Part shown: in pieces, positions 9,558 to 18,284 of the stretch
Position numbering within the stretch: position 1 is the stretch's first letter
How the letters are laid out: each line of letters begins with the position of its first letter
NCBI GenBank assembly: GCA_035471925.1
Contig: DATIPO010000171.1
Coordinates: forward strand, 1-64,000
Length of the DNA: 64,000 nucleotides
Direction: 5' to 3'
Source of the DNA: JANQFM01 sp035471925
GTDB taxonomy: Bacteria; Acidobacteriota; UBA6911; RPQK01; DATIPO01
Notes under the pieces: generated by a model
What the model saw: the letters and a program-made list of their open reading frames with translations, nothing else
Told to the model about the DNA's origin: nothing
The model's database searches: none
Translations under genes and position numbers: made by a program

Positions 9558-11992
9558 GGCTTCACCAGCTCCAGCAGCAGTTGTTGCGCCTGCTCATAAG
9601 TCGGCGCGATCTCCAGGGAAAGCAGCACCTGCCTCTTGGCTTCGTCCCGCTTGTCCTGAAGGAAGAGAGCCCGGGCCAGTCCGTAGCGGGCTCCCGCCAA
9701 ATCGGTGGGCTCGGTGGCCAGCAGGACGCGGAACTCCCGCTCGGCCGGCTCGGCCTCCTCGGCTTGCAAGTAAAGGGTGCCCAATTCACGATGCACGTCC
9801 TGGCGCAGCGGGTCGGAGTACATCGCTTCTTCCAGAATCTGAATAGCTTGCCCGATTTCGTCTTGCTCGGCCAGCAGCCGCGCCAGCTCCACAGCCGTTT
9901 CGGCGCGTTTGGGATTGACCCTCCACCAACTTCTCAAGACCTGGGTCAAGGATCGCTTGTCGTCCTGCTCGCGGTAGGAATCGGCCAGCAAGGGATAGGG
10001 GCTGTTGGCTCCCGCCAGTGAGGGGAAAATCTCAATGGCGGCCCTCAGATGCACCTGGCCCTCTTCGATCCGTCCCTCGCGAAGCAATTGTTGTCCCGTG
10101 CGCAAACGCAAGAAGTAGTTGGAGGGGTTTTCGATCACGGCCTGCAAGAGCACAGAGACGTCGCCTTGTCGAATGAGCTCGGCCCCCGAGCCCTCGCCCT
10201 GGGGAGGCTTCAGCTTGTCGATGAGCGGATCGAGCTGTTCGGCCATGGCGGCCTTGAATTCCTCGTCCACCTCCTCCAGGCTCTTGCTCAGCACCTCCTG
10301 GAACACCTCGGCTTCGGTCATGTCTTGGGCATAGGCCAGCAGCATTTCACGGATCTTGTCGAACCCGTACTGCTCCACCAGGAACTCGCACAACCAGCCG
10401 GCCTGCTGGTAGCTGATCTGAATCTGACCGGGATTCTTGGGCCGCTGGAAGCCGTCGTTGAGATCCTTGAGCGGCAGCAGTTGGTCCTGATGATAGGCCT
10501 GGATGTAAGTGGTCGTGATGGCATCGCCCCAGCCGGGGAAGGGCAGCCGCTCCTCCATCATGGAGAGGCCTTCGGTAAACCAGCGGGGCACTTTCTGGTC
10601 GCTCATCGACAGGGCCACAACGTGGGCCACCTCGTGCCACAAAGTCGATCCCCAATGGAATTCGCCCCGGGGACGGGCCGACGGCGAGTCCATGGCCACC
10701 ACCCGGCCCACGGCCACGCCCAAGGCACCCAGTCCGGGCATTCCCAGCGCCCGCACGGCGAAGTCGGCATGGTCAGGATACATCTCGAAGACGTAGCTGC
10801 CACTGATCTCGTGCTGGTACTTCTCTTCCAGTTCCTCCAGGCAGCGCTGGATCAGGTGTTCCACGTAGGGCCGCAAGATCTCGGCTTCGTCTTTCCGCAA
10901 GCGGACCCTGAAGTGCTCGGTCTCGAAGACCTCGAAGCGCTCCCAGGAGTCGACCAGGCGCAGAGTGTTGACGGTCCAGATGTTGAACGGATCCTTCTCG
11001 TAGGCCTGTTCCAGAACCGTTCGTCCTTCGTCCTCGCCCAGCCGCAGCATATTCAGTCCCAGTGCCGCCAAAGCCGACCATTGGCGGGGGTTGAGCTTGA
11101 GCGCTTGGCGGAAGAAGCCGTCGGCTTCCACCATGCGGCGCTTGAGCACCGCGGCGTCTCCCAGCGCTTCGTAGAGGTCGGCGTTTTTGGGATTGATCTT
11201 GAGGATGCGGTCGCGCAGCTTCTCGTACTTCTCGCTTTCGCCGCGGAAGTAGTACATGGAGGCCTGCTGTTCCAACAGGGGCAGGAAGTTCTTATTGACC
11301 TCCAAGCCGCGTTCCAGCAGTTCTTCGGCCTCCTGCCAACTGGCCGCTGAAATGGCCCAGGCGGCCTTGAGTCCGATGGCGTGCAGATTGTCAGGATCGA
11401 CCTCCAGGGCTTGGTCGACGAGTTGAGCGGCTGACGGCTTGCCCTGAGTCTTGTGGGCTTCGGCCATCCCGGCCAGAGCCGCGGCGGCTTCTTTGGACTC
11501 GGGCTCGGCTGCGGCCATGGCGTCCTTGAAGATGTCTTCGGCTTCGGCCGCGTTGTATTTCTCGAGGTAGAGGCGTCCCCAGTCGAGGTAAAGGGATACG
11601 GGAGGCTGGTCCAACTCGGCGGCCTGAAGGTAAAGATCGTTGGCCCGGTGCCATTGGTCGAGCTGCCAGGCCGCAAAAGCGGCTTGGGCGATTTCGCCTG
11701 GAGTCCGCAAGGCGCCCAGTTCCATTCGTCCCAAGATGCGCCGGGCGGTATCGTCGGCTTGCTCAAGCTGTCCGCGGCGGCGCTGCAGCTCCATGAGAAG
11801 GCGCAGTTCATAGGGATCGCTGCCGGCTTTCTCGCGCAGCAGTTCCTCGGCCTTCTGATAGCGCCCCTCGCTCATCCATTGGCGGGCGCGCTGAGCGTCC
11901 TCGCTCAATTCGGCCAAAGCCCATCCGCCCACAAAGAAAAGGGTGAATAGGGCGGCTGCTGTGCAACGCAAGAATGTCTTCGTGTCCTTCAT
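9554..11992 (-). CDS. Secreted TPR-repeat protein with a gluzincin-type metallopeptidase domain
   Basis: The protein is about 812 aa from the ATG at 11992, which starts a good signal peptide (TFLRCTAAALFTLFFVGGWALA). Starts further upstream add a basic, non-secretory stretch. TPR-like helices fill the N-terminal half (EKDPFNIWTVNTL, LNPRQWSALAALG). A zinc site HEVAH is at about residues 453-457, followed by PRWFTEGLSMMEE, where the Glu is a likely third ligand as in peptidase MA-type gluzincins. More TPRs close the protein. It probably acts in the periplasm. It overlaps the DUF4159 gene by 4 bp and follows the caspase-like gene after a 113-bp gap that carries a repeat. Confidence 0.87.
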   Translation of the reverse strand: MKDTKTFLRCTAAALFTLFFVGGWALAELSEDAQRARQWMSEGRYQKAEELLREKAGSDPYELRLLMELQRRRGQLEQADDTARRILGRMELGALRTPGEIAQAAFAAWQLDQWHRANDLYLQAAELDQPPVSLYLDWGRLYLEKYNAAEAEDIFKDAMAAAEPESKEAAAALAGMAEAHKTQGKPSAAQLVDQALEVDPDNLHAIGLKAAWAISAASWQEAEELLERGLEVNKNFLPLLEQQASMYYFRGESEKYEKLRDRILKINPKNADLYEALGDAAVLKRRMVEADGFFRQALKLNPRQWSALAALGLNMLRLGEDEGRTVLEQAYEKDPFNIWTVNTLRLVDSWERFEVFETEHFRVRLRKDEAEILRPYVEHLIQRCLEELEEKYQHEISGSYVFEMYPDHADFAVRALGMPGLGALGVAVGRVVAMDSPSARPRGEFHWGSTLWHEVAHVVALSMSDQKVPRWFTEGLSMMEERLPFPGWGDAITTTYIQAYHQDQLLPLKDLNDGFQRPKNPGQIQISYQQAGWLCEFLVEQYGFDKIREMLLAYAQDMTEAEVFQEVLSKSLEEVDEEFKAAMAEQLDPLIDKLKPPQGEGSGAELIRQGDVSVLLQAVIENPSNYFLRLRTGQQLLREGRIEEGQVHLRAAIEIFPSLAGANSPYPLLADSYREQDDKRSLTQVLRSWWRVNPKRAETAVELARLLAEQDEIGQAIQILEEAMYSDPLRQDVHRELGTLYLQAEEAEPAEREFRVLLATEPTDLAGARYGLARALFLQDKRDEAKRQVLLSLEIAPTYEQAQQLLLELVKP

Positions 11993-12040
11993 GTCGGGCA
12001 TGGTGCGGTCCCGAGACGGCTTCCAAGGCCGGCGCCGAGG

Positions 12041-12078
12041 GCCTAGGCGGCCAACAAGTTCACACAACAGGCAGGTAC
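12041..12078. repeat. Copy A of a dispersed ~36-bp sequence
   Basis: This stretch begins GCCTAGGCGGC and continues AACA, GT, CACACA, CAGG with small differences. It matches 29082-29117 closely over about 36 nt with one gap. It lies between the caspase-like gene and the TPR peptidase gene. I found only these two copies by eye. Confidence 0.5.
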
Positions 12079-12105
12079 TCGGTACCAGTCGTGTGAGGCC
12101 GCGGG

Positions 12106-13254
12106 TTACTCGTTGGACGGTGTGTCCCCGTCGTCGGGTTCCGTTTCTCCTTCCAGTTCTTGAATGCGTTGATTGAGTTCGGCCAGCCTGACCAACAAAG
12201 CCTCCAGCTTCTGGTAATACTCGCTGGAGGGCATCTCGCTCTTCTGAAACTTAAGGGCTTCGACCTGGCGCTCCAGGTCTTGGCGTTCTTCGGCCAGACG
12301 GCGGGCCTCCTCGTTGCGGTAGGCCTGCTGGGGCGGTTCGGAGAGATAGGCCAGCGAGGCCAACAAGTTGGCACCCGACACATCGGGATGCGGCGTCTCT
12401 TCCTCTTCTTCGCCCTCTTTCTTGACGCCTAGAATCAGCGACGTCTGGTCCGCCAACAGGGGATGCTCGGTTTGAATCCGCCCCTCTTCTTCGAACCAGT
12501 CCTTGACTCTACGATCTGCGTAGTAGTAAGCCTCAAGCAGCGAGACCTTGCCGTTCTTGTCGCTGTCGGCTTGGGCGCTTTCGGCGGCCTCCAGAAAGAA
12601 AGACAGGAAGAGGGGCGGATACTTTTCGCGGACCCCACGGGTGGCTGTCACCACCACGCGTCCTTCTTTGGAGAGGGCCGCCGCCAAGCCGCCGCTTGAG
12701 TTAGTGGCCACGACTACGAAAGCCCGGCCGGCGGGCATGCTGCCAAGCACCGCGGAGAGGTCTTCGTCGGTCAGGTCAGGACCCTTGATGTTGAACTTGT
12801 AGCGCTGGCGGTTGACGTTGGCGTGTCCCACCAGGAAGAGCCACAGTTCGTCGCCTTGCTTCTGGCGCGAAGCGACCTGGCGCATCTGGTCCAGAATCTC
12901 GTCGCGCCGGACCTCTCGCCCGTCCAGCAAGAGCACTTCAGCCGAGCGGCCCTTGCGGAAGGTCTCTTCCAGTCCCTGGGACCACTTGGTGAAGTTCTCT
13001 TCGTACTCGGGCATACCTCCCAGGCCGTGCACAATCACGGCAGTAGTATCGGCCCGCAGTTGGGAAAAGAGCAGAAATCCGGTCAGCAGCCAGGCCAACA
13101 TCAGCAGCAGACGAAGTCGCTGTGAGAGGCGCTGGGGCGCCGCTGCCCGGGCCGCCGCAACAGGGACGGAAGGACGTGCTTGGTCAGTTCTTGGCTTCAT
13201 CGTCACATTCAACATCAAATTCAAATCGCGCCTTGGCGCTTGCGAAGCACCCAT
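12106..13254 (-). CDS. Caspase/legumain-like (C13-type) protein lacking the catalytic Cys, with an EF-hand-like loop
   Basis: The protein has 382 aa with one hydrophobic segment near residues 47-65 (signal or anchor). The fold signature is a strand-His pattern DELWLFLVGHAN, followed by a second strand, FVVVATNSSGG, where proteolytic relatives have Ala/Ser-Cys-x-SG. Here Asn/Ser replaces the Cys. A 12-residue EF-hand-type loop, DSDKNGKVSLLE, follows, then a coiled-coil C-terminus rich in Glu. The ATG at 13254 has a strong GGGAGG 4 nt upstream and overlaps the end of the upstream vWA gene by 34 bp, which favours it over the internal ATGs at 13215 and 13200. I recall similar Cys-less proteins next to MoxR/vWA genes elsewhere, so this is probably a family trait. 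Confidence 0.75.
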   Translation of the reverse strand: MGASQAPRRDLNLMLNVTMKPRTDQARPSVPVAAARAAAPQRLSQRLRLLLMLAWLLTGFLLFSQLRADTTAVIVHGLGGMPEYEENFTKWSQGLEETFRKGRSAEVLLLDGREVRRDEILDQMRQVASRQKQGDELWLFLVGHANVNRQRYKFNIKGPDLTDEDLSAVLGSMPAGRAFVVVATNSSGGLAAALSKEGRVVVTATRGVREKYPPLFLSFFLEAAESAQADSDKNGKVSLLEAYYYADRRVKDWFEEEGRIQTEHPLLADQTSLILGVKKEGEEEEETPHPDVSGANLLASLAYLSEPPQQAYRNEEARRLAEERQDLERQVEALKFQKSEMPSSEYYQKLEALLVRLAELNQRIQELEGETEPDDGDTPSNE

Positions 13255-15542
13255 TCGCCTCCCGCCAGCGCCAGCAGCAGGAGCAGATTGATGGGCATGT
13301 CCCAGAGTTCCTTGATCTCCACCACTGAGGCAGTGGCAGGCGTGTAGACGATCTCTTCGGGAAGGTCGTCGACCTCGGCCATGTTGTAGTAGTTGCCGCC
13401 GGTCTCTTTGGCCAGTTTGCGCAGGAAGTCGGTTTTGCGAACGGGGTCGAAGTACTCGCGGGCCCCGCCCGCGGCGATGAAGTGGGCCGCCGCGTCTCCG
13501 TAGATCTCGGCTTGGGCCGATCGGGGACGGGCTTCCACCCGGATCTCATGCAAGCCGTCCTCTTCCGGCATATAGGTGGCCCGGTAAACGCCTTCTTCCT
13601 GAGAGTCCCATTGCAGGGGCAGAACCAAGTCACTGCCGCCCGGAGAGGAAATGAAGGCCTCCACTTGGGCGTCGTTGATGGCGCGGTAAGCCTGATCGCG
13701 GACTTCGGCCCTGATCTGCACCGGTTCGGCGCTGGAATAGGTCTCACGGTCGCTTTCCACCGTCACGGGATCTTTGGCGGTCGAGACCAGCCAGCGCATG
13801 ACCTGGCGCCAAAAAGTCTCGTGGCTCTGGTCCTCGTTCTCCTGCTGCATCTGCCACAGCCAAGTCGAACCGGTGGTCAAGGCCAGCCCTTGTCCGCGTC
13901 CGAAGCGCTGGAAGACCAGCAAAGGACGTTGACCGCGCTCGTCGGCGGGAGAGACGTCGGCCAGCACCACCGCTCCCGGCTTGGTCTCGCTTACGGGATT
14001 CCAGTCGACCAGCAGGGGCAACTGGTCCCACTTGTCCTCCTCTCGTCCCCCGCCATCCTGCTGGCTGGCCGCCATCAACTGCATGGCCGGATGTCCCTCT
14101 CCAAACTGGGTCAGTCCGGCTTGGCCCTGGCCTTGCCGATAGAAAGCAGCCGAACGGACGGCTTCGCCTTGGTCGTCCTGGAGCCAGACGGGCAGGATGT
14201 CCTCGATGGGCGTGTTGCGGTATGCCCCCGCCTGGAAGCTCTTGCTTCCGCCCAGCATCAGGAATCCGCCGCCCCGCTGGCTTACGAAGTCGCGCACCAA
14301 CTCCATCTGATTGAAGGTGAAGAAGGACGATTCGATGCTCCCGAAAATAATGGCGTCATAGGAAAAGAGCTCTTCCCGACCGGTGGGGAAGCCGGCCGCC
14401 AGAGTGGTTTCGCTTTCGATGCCTTGGCGGTAGAGCTTGTTGGGAGCCGTGCGCAGCAGGGTTTCCAGGCGGATGTTCTCATCTTCCCGCAAGCTCTGGC
14501 GGATGAACTTGAATTCCCAGCGCGGATGCCCTTCCACATAGAGGATGCGGGGGAGGCGGTTCTGCACCTCGACCAAGGCCGTCCGCACATTGTTTTCGCT
14601 GATCTCCTCGCCCTGCAGCGGCTCAAGGCTGAATTCATAGGTCTTGAGGCCTTCGGTTTGAGGCCGGATCAGGACTTCCACGGTGGTGGTGTCGGAATCG
14701 CGGGGCAGCAGCACCACGCGGCTGTCAACCAGGCTGTTGCCCTCCCGCACCTGAAGCTGGACGCGGGAACCTCCGAAGCCGCTGTGACGCAATGTCACCC
14801 GGGCCGCGGCGGTGGTTTCGGGGAGCAGTGTGCGGGGAGCGCTGACTTGCACGATTTCGACGTCCTGGCTGAGTGTCTCCGGTCCGACTCCCACGGTGTG
14901 TACGGGGATCTTGCGGGCCTTGAGTTCAGCCAGGGTCTGAGAAAAGTTGCGGGAGGACGTGTCGGCCCCGTCGCTGAAGAGCACGATGCCGCCCAGAGGA
15001 AGGTTGCGCGTCTCCGAGAGCACAGTGGAGAGTCCGGCCCCGATATTGGTCTGATTGCCGTCGAAGGTGGGTTCCGCGCCCTCTTCCAAGCGCTGGACGC
15101 GGGCGTCGAAAGCGTAGCGCCTGAGGAAGAATTTTTCGTCGAGGGCTTCTGTGAAGGGCGTGTCGGAGCGCATCTTCCCGATCACATCGTCGCCCCGCTT
15201 GCGGCCGGTATCGGCATCCGAGAGGCCCATGCTCAGGGAATTGTCGACGATCAGCGCCAGGAGATTCTCTTTGGGTTGCAGGCTGGACAGAACCAGGGCC
15301 GGACGGGCCAAGACGAAAGCCAGCAGCAAGAAGAAGGCCGTCCTCAAGGCCAGCAAGACCCAGCCGATGCGCCCTCCTTCGGAACCCATCCAGCGTCGGC
15401 GGTAAGTCCAGTAAAAGACAGCGGGCAATCCGATCAGCAGCAAGAGCCAGGTCCACCACGGCCAGCCGGCCTGCAGGGTGAAATCCCCGCTGCTGAAGTA
15501 AAACGGTCGATATTTCAAGAAGAAGGCAAAGATTTCTTCCAT
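13221..15542 (-). CDS. Membrane vWA protein with GATase-like domain, first gene of the MoxR cluster
   Basis: The protein has 773 aa. Two membrane helices lie near the N-terminus (about 29-46 and 60-80). A vWA domain follows with the MIDAS motif LIVDNSLSMG and a later GGIVLFSDGADT. After a beta-rich linker there is a class I GATase-like segment (DAIIFGSIESSFF, GGGFLMLGGSKSF), and the protein closes with a single helix (LLLLLALAGGEWVL) and a basic tail. This is the same plan as the BatA-type gene at 4682 but longer. It opens the minus-strand cluster, so a promoter is expected in 15543-15700, but none is clear. Confidence 0.88.
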   Translation of the reverse strand: MEEIFAFFLKYRPFYFSSGDFTLQAGWPWWTWLLLLIGLPAVFYWTYRRRWMGSEGGRIGWVLLALRTAFFLLLAFVLARPALVLSSLQPKENLLALIVDNSLSMGLSDADTGRKRGDDVIGKMRSDTPFTEALDEKFFLRRYAFDARVQRLEEGAEPTFDGNQTNIGAGLSTVLSETRNLPLGGIVLFSDGADTSSRNFSQTLAELKARKIPVHTVGVGPETLSQDVEIVQVSAPRTLLPETTAAARVTLRHSGFGGSRVQLQVREGNSLVDSRVVLLPRDSDTTTVEVLIRPQTEGLKTYEFSLEPLQGEEISENNVRTALVEVQNRLPRILYVEGHPRWEFKFIRQSLREDENIRLETLLRTAPNKLYRQGIESETTLAAGFPTGREELFSYDAIIFGSIESSFFTFNQMELVRDFVSQRGGGFLMLGGSKSFQAGAYRNTPIEDILPVWLQDDQGEAVRSAAFYRQGQGQAGLTQFGEGHPAMQLMAASQQDGGGREEDKWDQLPLLVDWNPVSETKPGAVVLADVSPADERGQRPLLVFQRFGRGQGLALTTGSTWLWQMQQENEDQSHETFWRQVMRWLVSTAKDPVTVESDRETYSSAEPVQIRAEVRDQAYRAINDAQVEAFISSPGGSDLVLPLQWDSQEEGVYRATYMPEEDGLHEIRVEARPRSAQAEIYGDAAAHFIAAGGAREYFDPVRKTDFLRKLAKETGGNYYNMAEVDDLPEEIVYTPATASVVEIKELWDMPINLLLLLALAGGEWVLRKRQGAI

Positions 15543-15822
15543 AATGTACGGTCCACCCTAAGAGACGAAACGGGTCGGCCGAGGTTCGAGAATTCCCCGT
15601 AATGCCGCTTCAGCCTCCTCACCAGCGCCTGTTCTTGAGAGGACGGGTGCCCCTCCATCATAACAAGCTTGGCTTCTTCTCTGTTGCCCGTTCCGTCTCG
15701 GAAGTCCGACTGAAGCCGTAGGTGGGCTACGCTCGATGCGCGGGCCGCCTTTGCAGGGGCCGGAATGGGTTAGCGTTGCAAGGAAAGCATTGGTGAAACT
15801 AATTCTCTTTTTCCGTTACCGG
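15543..15822. other. Gene-free interval between the MoxR cluster and the carD promoter
   Basis: About 280 bp separate the divergent vWA and carD genes. No coding frame with family features and no tRNA is visible. It should hold the promoter of the minus-strand cluster, but I could not identify a convincing -35/-10 pair. Confidence 0.5.
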
Positions 15823-15851
15823 TGTACATTCGCGGCGAAATGTCATAATAT
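15823..15851 (+). promoter_or_regulatory. Putative promoter of the carD leader
   Basis: TGTACA (15823-15828), a 17-nt spacer and TAATAT (15846-15851) fit a sigma-70-type promoter. The CATAATATG context of the -10 recurs upstream of the gene at 22834. The predicted start near 15857 leaves a leader of about 275 nt. Confidence 0.5.
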
Positions 15852-15856
15852 GGAAG

Positions 15857-16110
15857 GCCCGGACTCCCGATGCTGCCGACGCCTTGAGCGTTCACGAAAG
15901 CAGGCATGACGCCGGACGGGGAGTTGGGCCTCATGGGCTGGAAAACCCGTTGGTCCTGAAACGGTGTCCTCAGCTTTCGACAAAACTAGACAGCACCAAG
16001 GAAATGTCACTGAATCGACCGCCTACTGCGGGCGGATCTGTTTTCGTGTAACTCTGCCTTATGCAGAGGAGAGTCTGGAAATTATTGCAGGTTAAAGCTT
16101 TATCCGTCAT
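15857..16110 (+). ncRNA. Candidate structured 5' leader or small RNA upstream of carD
   Basis: The region folds well by eye. GGCCC at 15857 pairs with GGGCC near 15926, extended by ACTCCC against GGGGAGT. Further hairpins are GGGctggaaaaCCC and CTCTGC-cttat-GCAGAG near 16052-16068. It does not match any riboswitch, 6S, SRP, RNase P or tmRNA consensus that I know. It could be a regulatory leader of carD or an independent RNA. The call rests on pairing alone. Confidence 0.35.
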
Positions 16111-16133
16111 CTTTTTCTGGGGAGGCGCAACGC

Positions 16134-16694
16134 ATGAAATTCAACGTTGGTGATCAGGTCATTTATCCCAACCAAGGTGTGGGCTTTATTGAAGAGGTCC
16201 TCGAAACCAGTGTTGGGGGCAATAAGTCGGAATTCTACCGCCTGCGACTGAGTTCCAACGACTCCCTGGTGATGGTCCCTGTCGACAATGCCGAAAGCAT
16301 CGGCGTGCGGCGGCTCTGCAGCGAGAAAGACCTCGACAAGCTGTTCGACATTCTGGAGAACGGTTCCGTCGATCTGGCCCGCGACTGGAAGAACCGCTAC
16401 AAAGACAACGTCGAGAAGATGATGACCGGCTCGATCTTTGATGTCGCCCAAGTCCTTAAGAATCTGCACTATCTCAGTCTGCAGAAGCCTCTCTCCTTCC
16501 GGGAGAAGAAGATGTACGACCGGGCCCGTCAGTTGGTCATCTCTGAAATCTCAACCGTTCGCGAGAAAGAAGATGAACAGGTTGACGAGAGAATGGAAAA
16601 AATTCTCGTCGAAGCCTGTGAACGTCTTTTGAAGGAAGAGAAAGAAGCCGAAGAGGCCGAAGAAGCCGAAAAGGCTAAGGCCGCTTCAGCCTGA
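16134..16694 (+). CDS. carD: CarD/CdnL-family RNA polymerase-binding regulator
   Basis: The protein has 186 aa. The N-terminal RNAP-interaction (Tudor-like) domain begins MKFNVGDQVIYPNQGVGFIE, the classic CarD/TRCF signature, and is followed by the all-helical C-terminal DNA-binding part (LSFREKKMYDRARQLV). The tail is Glu/Ala/Lys-rich and low complexity. Length is close to the usual 160-190 aa. CarD binds the RNAP beta subunit and stabilises open complexes, and in several bacteria it is needed for rRNA control. A GGGGAGG precedes the ATG by 8-9 nt. The gene is monocistronic, with its own promoter, long leader and terminator. Confidence 0.95.
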   Translation: MKFNVGDQVIYPNQGVGFIEEVLETSVGGNKSEFYRLRLSSNDSLVMVPVDNAESIGVRRLCSEKDLDKLFDILENGSVDLARDWKNRYKDNVEKMMTGSIFDVAQVLKNLHYLSLQKPLSFREKKMYDRARQLVISEISTVREKEDEQVDERMEKILVEACERLLKEEKEAEEAEEAEKAKAASA

Positions 16695-16725
16695 CAGAGA
16701 CGAACACTAGGCACGCAACTCGAAG

Positions 16726-16753
16726 AGCGCCCGCACAGCCGGGCGCTTTTTTT
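16726..16753 (+). terminator. Rho-independent terminator of carD
   Basis: An 8-bp stem, AGCGCCCG against CGGGCGCT, with a CACAGC loop is followed directly by seven T residues. It lies 32 bp after the carD stop and before the convergent hemL end. Confidence 0.93.
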
Positions 16754-16779
16754 GTGCCGTACGGTCGGGAAGGAGCTTT

Positions 16780-18102
16780 TCAGAGGGCCTGCAAAGCCAT
16801 GTCGACGGCCTCCAGCGTCTGGCCAAGCACGTCCGGGTCGTGACAAGTTGAGACGAAGCAGGCTTCGAATTGGGAAGGGGCGAAGTAGACGCCCTGCTCG
16901 AGCAAGCTGCGGTGGAAAGCCGCAAACCTCCGGGTGTCGCACCCCTGCGCTCCCGCCAGGTCGAGCACCGGCTCGGAACTGAAGTAGACGGTAAACATCG
17001 AGCCGCATTGCTGGACCTGCAGGGCGATGCCCTTGTGGTCGGCCAGGCGGCGGATGCCCTGACACAAGTGCCGGGTGCGCTCTTCCAGTTCATGGTAGGG
17101 ATCGATCTCCTCCAATAGCCGCAAGGTCTGGAGTCCGGCGCTGACCGCCAAGGGATTGCCGGAAAGCGTGCCGGCCTGATAGACGGGTCCTTGGGGCGCC
17201 ACCATCTCCATGATTTCGCGGCGTCCGCCGTAGGCCGCCAGCGGCATGCCTCCGCCTACGATCTTGCCCAGACAGGTCATGTCGGGCCGCAGGCCATACA
17301 TCTGTTGAGCGCCTCCGTAAGCCAAGCGGAAACCCGTCATGACCTCGTCGAAGATGGCAACGGCTCCGTTTTCGCGGCACAGCCGCAGCAGGCCCTCCAG
17401 ATAGTCCTTGGACGGGACGATCACGCCCATGTTGCCGGTCACGGGTTCAAGAATCACTGCACCGACCTTGCCGGCGTGCTCCTGAAAAGCCTTGCTGAGG
17501 ACATCGAGGTCGTTGAAGGGCAGGCTGACGGTGTGGCGGGTGAAGTCGGCAGGCACTCCGGGACTGTCCGCCAAGCCCAGCGTCAGTGAGCCCGATCCCG
17601 CTTTGACCAGAAAGCTGTCGCCGTGGCCGTGATAGCAGCCGTCGAACTTGAAGATCAGGTCGCGTCCCGAATAGGCGCGGGCGGCCCGCACAGCGCTCAT
17701 GGTGGCTTCGGTTCCCGAGTTGACCAGCCGAACCTTGTCGACCGAAGGCACCAACTGGCAGATCTTCTCGGCCATTTCCACTTCCAACTGGGTGGGTGCG
17801 CCATAAGAAGAGCCGCGCGAGGCGGCCTCCTGGACGGCGCCGATGACTTGGGGATGACCGTGTCCCAGAATCATGGGACCCCAGGATCCGATGTAGTCGA
17901 TGTACTCTTCGCCGTCGGCACCGGTCAGCCGGCAGCCGGCGGCCGATGCGATGAAGGGCGGATCTCCTCCCACGGCTCGAAAAGCGCGGACGGGAGAATT
18001 GACGCCTCCCGGCATGACCTTCTTGGCCCGCTCGAAGAGGGACTGGGATCGGGTGCGGTTGGGGGATGGTCGGTCGTCGCTTTGGCTCATGGCGTCGGGC
18101 AT
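16780..18102 (-). CDS. hemL: Glutamate-1-semialdehyde 2,1-aminomutase
   Basis: This PLP enzyme converts glutamate-1-semialdehyde to 5-aminolevulinate, the tetrapyrrole precursor in the C5 pathway. From the ATG at 18102 (ACAGGG upstream) the product is 440 aa, the usual size; a longer reading from 18240 would add an atypical basic leader. Signatures are LFERAKKVMPGGVNSPVRAF at the N-terminus, GSWGPMILGHGHP, NSGTEATMSA (PLP phosphate binding), IFDEVMTGFR, and the PLP lysine in CLGKIVGGGMPLAAYGG. The gene is convergent with carD. Haem supply fits the multihaem cytochrome in this window. Confidence 0.95.
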   Translation of the reverse strand: MPDAMSQSDDRPSPNRTRSQSLFERAKKVMPGGVNSPVRAFRAVGGDPPFIASAAGCRLTGADGEEYIDYIGSWGPMILGHGHPQVIGAVQEAASRGSSYGAPTQLEVEMAEKICQLVPSVDKVRLVNSGTEATMSAVRAARAYSGRDLIFKFDGCYHGHGDSFLVKAGSGSLTLGLADSPGVPADFTRHTVSLPFNDLDVLSKAFQEHAGKVGAVILEPVTGNMGVIVPSKDYLEGLLRLCRENGAVAIFDEVMTGFRLAYGGAQQMYGLRPDMTCLGKIVGGGMPLAAYGGRREIMEMVAPQGPVYQAGTLSGNPLAVSAGLQTLRLLEEIDPYHELEERTRHLCQGIRRLADHKGIALQVQQCGSMFTVYFSSEPVLDLAGAQGCDTRRFAAFHRSLLEQGVYFAPSQFEACFVSTCHDPDVLGQTLEAVDMALQAL

Positions 18103-18284
18103 TGTACCCTGTTTACGGCTATGGGCAAGATGGTGACACTTTTCCATTTCTTCCGCATCCGCTAAAATAGAGAACGGGTTGAGGGAAAGCGCGCCGCCCC
18201 CTCGTTGCAATGACAATCGGCGGGAACGAAGACTCGACACCCGCTTCCACGAAACAGGCGTGCAAGCTAGAGGAGGTCACCGAG

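Noticed and set aside
15857..16110. 6S RNA, SRP RNA, tmRNA or a known riboswitch in the carD leader
   Set aside because: None of their conserved elements that I know is present; only generic pairing is seen, so it stays an unnamed candidate.
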